Source: Monarcha castaneiventris obscurior
Lineage: Eukaryota; Chordata; Aves; Passeriformes; Monarchidae
Direction of reading: 5' to 3'
DNA: 64,000 nt
NCBI GenBank assembly: GCA_026261815.1
Contig: JAMPIT010000230.1
Span: 6,943,001 to 7,007,000, forward strand
In this document: one piece after another, positions 61,179 through 64,000 of the stretch
Layout: the number at the start of each line of letters is the position of its first letter
How positions within the stretch are numbered: position 1 is the first letter of the stretch
The notes under the pieces: model-generated
Databases searched by the model: none
Seen by the model: the letters and a program-made list of their open reading frames with translations, nothing else
What the model was told of the DNA's origin: nothing
Position numbers and translations under genes: made by a program

Positions 61179-61329
61179 CCCATCCTATCAGCAGGTAGAT
61201 TGTGAAGTGTCTGTTGGGGGAGAATATTAGCACAAGGAGGATGTGGAGGTAAAGTCCTTCTACTAAGAGCCAGTAAAAGTTTGCCATAACACCATACTGA
61301 AAAAACACCAGAATCGCCTTGCAGCCCAC
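61179..61329 (-). CDS. VIPR2: VIPR2 151-nt exon (TM3 and intracellular loop 2)
   Basis: Acceptor catatttcag and donor gtaagaac. Fifty complete codons plus one base read [20 protein letters not shown], then [12 protein letters not shown], and end [13 protein letters not shown] holds the Cys of the conserved TM3-ECL2 disulfide. The E-G-L-Y-L-H motif at the inner end of TM3 is the class B equivalent of the DRY switch. The loop S-P-N-R-H-F replaces the human P-P-R-R-C-F. VIPR2 rather than VIPR1 or ADCYAP1R1 is supported by [14 protein letters not shown] and by the tail exon. A Gly (GGT) stands where human VPAC1 and VPAC2 have Cys (QYC). In the 13-exon mammalian gene this would be exon 7; earlier exons lie past 64000. 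Confidence 0.96.
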
Positions 61330-64000
61330 CTGAAATATGAGAAGAGGGATCAAATTTGTTGCAGGAAAGATGCCATATTATTTTTACTACTACAACCTAT
61401 AAATCTTAGCTGTCTTTGTAACATCAGTAAATCAGATCCAGTAGAATTTTCTATTGTCAGTCAAGCAAATTGTAACATCCTAAATGTTATCGTATATATC
61501 AAAAGAAAATGAATTCTTAAAAATTATTTAGTCAGCTCTCATTGCAAATTCACTCAGAAATTTTGAACACTTCATAGGAGAATATAAGAAATACTGAAAA
61601 CATGGTGGTTATCAATAAATGCACACTTTTGCAACAGTTTGTTAATGAATGGCTATAAAATTAAATGATTATCTACTAGGAGTCTAATAAATGTATTAAA
61701 ACCACATCTGACTTCCCAATATCGAAAAGTTAACAAAGAAATAGTTTTATGGAATTTTCAAGGCTAAATGTGAAACTGAGTAAAAACTATAACTTGACAT
61801 GATGACTAAGTAGACTTAGAAGAAAAAGTTGACTGGACTTTTAAAAATGCTATTTTCCCTTTAGAAAATGTTCTAGTGTTTCTTAGCTAACAAAGCACAT
61901 AGACATGTATCAAAAAATGATACTTATAGTCTATGTGCTGCTCTTCAGAATCAATTTTCAGATGTCTGTGCTGCTGATGTTCCACAGTGCTGGCTGCTGC
62001 TACTTTGGTACTTCCCAGCAGGAATCTGGGATGTGAGAATTGAATATGAAAATGTTCATATGGACTGAGAATGTGCTGAGAAATGTGATGAAATGGTGAA
62101 TGTAACAGACTAAACAAACTGGACCAAATAAAATCTCTAGTTTCTGCCGGCTTTACTCACTTCTTCATTTTAAACACTCTTCATACCTCAATTTTTCTGT
62201 TAAAATTCCAAGTACACCAGATACCTAAGCAGGTAACTTACTCACTTTCAGCAATTGATTCCTGTCTCCAAACACAGATGTCTATTAAGAAGTGAGATGC
62301 AGTCACCAGCTGCTGAGCCAGAAGGGCACAGACCTCCTTAGGGATACTTCTTTGTATCCGTCAGCCCCCTATGATGTCTCAGATACCTCAGTACACCCCA
62401 AAAAATGTACATGTCTCTATTCATGCCTATGTACATGCATATACAGAAAACTAAGGAAGAGTCCAAAGGCCTGAACTCATTTCACCTGATTTTAGCTGCC
62501 TACAACCAAGGTCTGAAAGCTAGCTAATTTTGGTAAGACTGAGCTTACCTCTGGACTTTGTATCCACTGAAGGGATATCCACTGCAGATCAGCAATGGGC
62601 CAGAAGATGTAAGATGGATAAAAATAATCATTTCAAAGTGTGTGAAAAGTTGAAATTTTCAAGCAAGTTCAAATTTGCTTTTATGTTTATGACTCCATAC
62701 AATCAGATTAGCAGTGAAAATTTGGGAATCCCTTATAAATTCTTATACTCCCTTGTATTACATTCTCAATTTATATACATCTTGCATCAAACCATTTTCC
62801 CTTCCTCCTGCAATTAATTCTGTATTTGCAGACGCTGAACAGTGAAGGTATCTATCAGTAAAATTAGCCAAAATTACTGCTCCATGTAATCCAGACCCAG
62901 GACCTACTTACAGTGCCTTGTGTGTGTTTTAGAGTTTTAGACCGCTGTGAGTGCAGCAGAACTGTGGAACATCACACACACGTGACAAAAGGGGCAAACC
63001 CCCTGTGCTGTGAAAGGCAGCACCAAGCCAGGGCAAGACAGAACAGCCTTGCCAGGCTGGTGCCAGATCATCCCACATACAATGCAACAGAAATTACTCA
63101 GCAGTTCGCAAAATTGGACATATTTAAATGGGAAATTATAAGGCTTTGTACCCAAGATAACTGGAGAATAAACGAAATTGCAGAAATCAAGTAGCATTTT
63201 GAGAGTCCACTGAATAGTCTTTCAAGGACCTAAGAACTTCTGATTACCCCTGGCAGTCTGTCTACCAGCTACTTTGCCTAATTGGGGTCTACTAACTCAG
63301 CTCCTGTTTTTCCCCATCAGAAATATCCCAGATTATGAATTCCTATATACAGCTTGGTAGCCACTGCTAAGAACTTCATGTTTTGGGATAATATGGCTTC
63401 ATCAAGACAAAAATATCTTCTTCCATTTTTTTTCTCACAAGCTTTAACTGTACTTAATTAAAATTAGAAGGGATTTTTGACTGAAACAACAGGGACAGAG
63501 AATGAGGAACATCATATATAGCTCAGTCTTTTAACAGCAAGACTTGAGATATTTTTAAACCCTGTGCATGAAAACGCAGTAAAAATATAAGCTTGCCAAG
63601 AATGCAGGAGATGATAACACTTCTGTCACAGCCCAGAAGTACAGAGGAGTTAATGAAGACAACTCCTGCAAATATTTAATTTCCTGAGTTATTTCCCTCC
63701 CTCCACTGATACCTGTCCAATTCCTGGACCCCTGATAAAGCTGCTGGAACACTTCCAGAGCATCTGCCTTTAATCACTCCCAGCTGATGGCACTCCTGTT
63801 TGTCTTCAACTCTCCCAGCTGATTAATGCAGTGGCCATATTTATTCTGAGCTATATCTGGTTATGATTTGTCTTGGCTGATGACAAGTTGTCCTTCATGG
63901 ACATGAAAACAATTTGAACGTTTCCTACTTGTGCTGCAACCTTCTTTCTCTGGCTACTTCTAACAGACCATTCTAGTCCTTATATTCTCTACAGAACTCT
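61330..64000 (-). other. VIPR2: VIPR2 intron, 5' part runs past the window
   Basis: The TM1-TM2 exon that should precede the TM3 exon was looked for on the - strand (ending in the class B H-C-P...SW pattern) and not found, so the intron continues beyond the edge. The sequence is AT-rich with no transposon that I can name. Open frames at 62530-62817 and 62913-63194 (+) are antisense and unsupported. Confidence 0.8.

Noticed and set aside
61153..61353. 66-codon - strand frame taken as a whole
   Set aside because: Only 61179-61329 is exon; the ends read into the flanking introns.
62530..62650. Possible VIPR2 upstream exon near an acttacc/cttacc donor-like site on the - strand
   Set aside because: The translation does not resemble class B TM1-TM2 sequence and lacks the needed phase and acceptor.
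1..64000. Bacterial-type features (operons, CRISPR, attachment sites), tRNA and rRNA genes
   Set aside because: None is seen; the window is vertebrate nuclear DNA.

Overview
The window is vertebrate nuclear DNA, almost certainly from a bird and probably a songbird or another neoavian. The evidence is a single-copy, intron-rich gene with vertebrate splice sites, many CR1 LINE fragments of avian type (several ending in the CR1 3' ATTCTATGA-like tail) and avian endogenous-retrovirus-type LTRs. There are no bacterial-style operons, CRISPR arrays, tRNA or rRNA genes. Most of the sequence is AT-rich non-coding DNA, and most open reading frames in it are chance or lie in repeats.

Two genes enter the window from opposite ends and converge. 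At the left edge, on the + strand, is the last coding exon (450-621) of a gene that I assign to DYNC2I1 (WDR60), mainly from the known human order DYNC2I1 (+) next to VIPR2 (-). At the right, on the - strand, is the 3' half of VIPR2, which encodes the VPAC2 receptor for VIP and PACAP. Its seven last exons were located base by base: 61179-61329, 60220-60280, 58363-58432, 55248-55339, 52146-52275, 52018-52059 and 50251-50424. They join in frame to 239 codons plus stop, covering TM3 to the C-terminus. The first exons (signal peptide, hormone-binding domain, TM1-2) lie beyond the right edge.

Between the genes are about 45-50 kb without a recognisable gene. This stretch holds CR1 copies (24227-24640, 27630-28214, 32548-33035 and older pieces at 33885-34453), a nested pair of LTRs (30187-31137), faint MIR-like SINE remnants, homopolymer and G/T-rich tracts, and one exon-like open segment of unknown origin (32373-32547) running into a CR1. 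The VIPR2 introns hold further CR1s, including one inserted into another (58630-59733).

I found no evidence of a new biological system. The points most worth checking are the solo LTR with perfect 9-bp terminal inverted repeats and 4-bp target duplication inside an older LTR, the orphan exon-like segment, a Cys-to-Gly change in TM3 of VPAC2, an 86-nt intron, and a possible long VIPR2 3' UTR.
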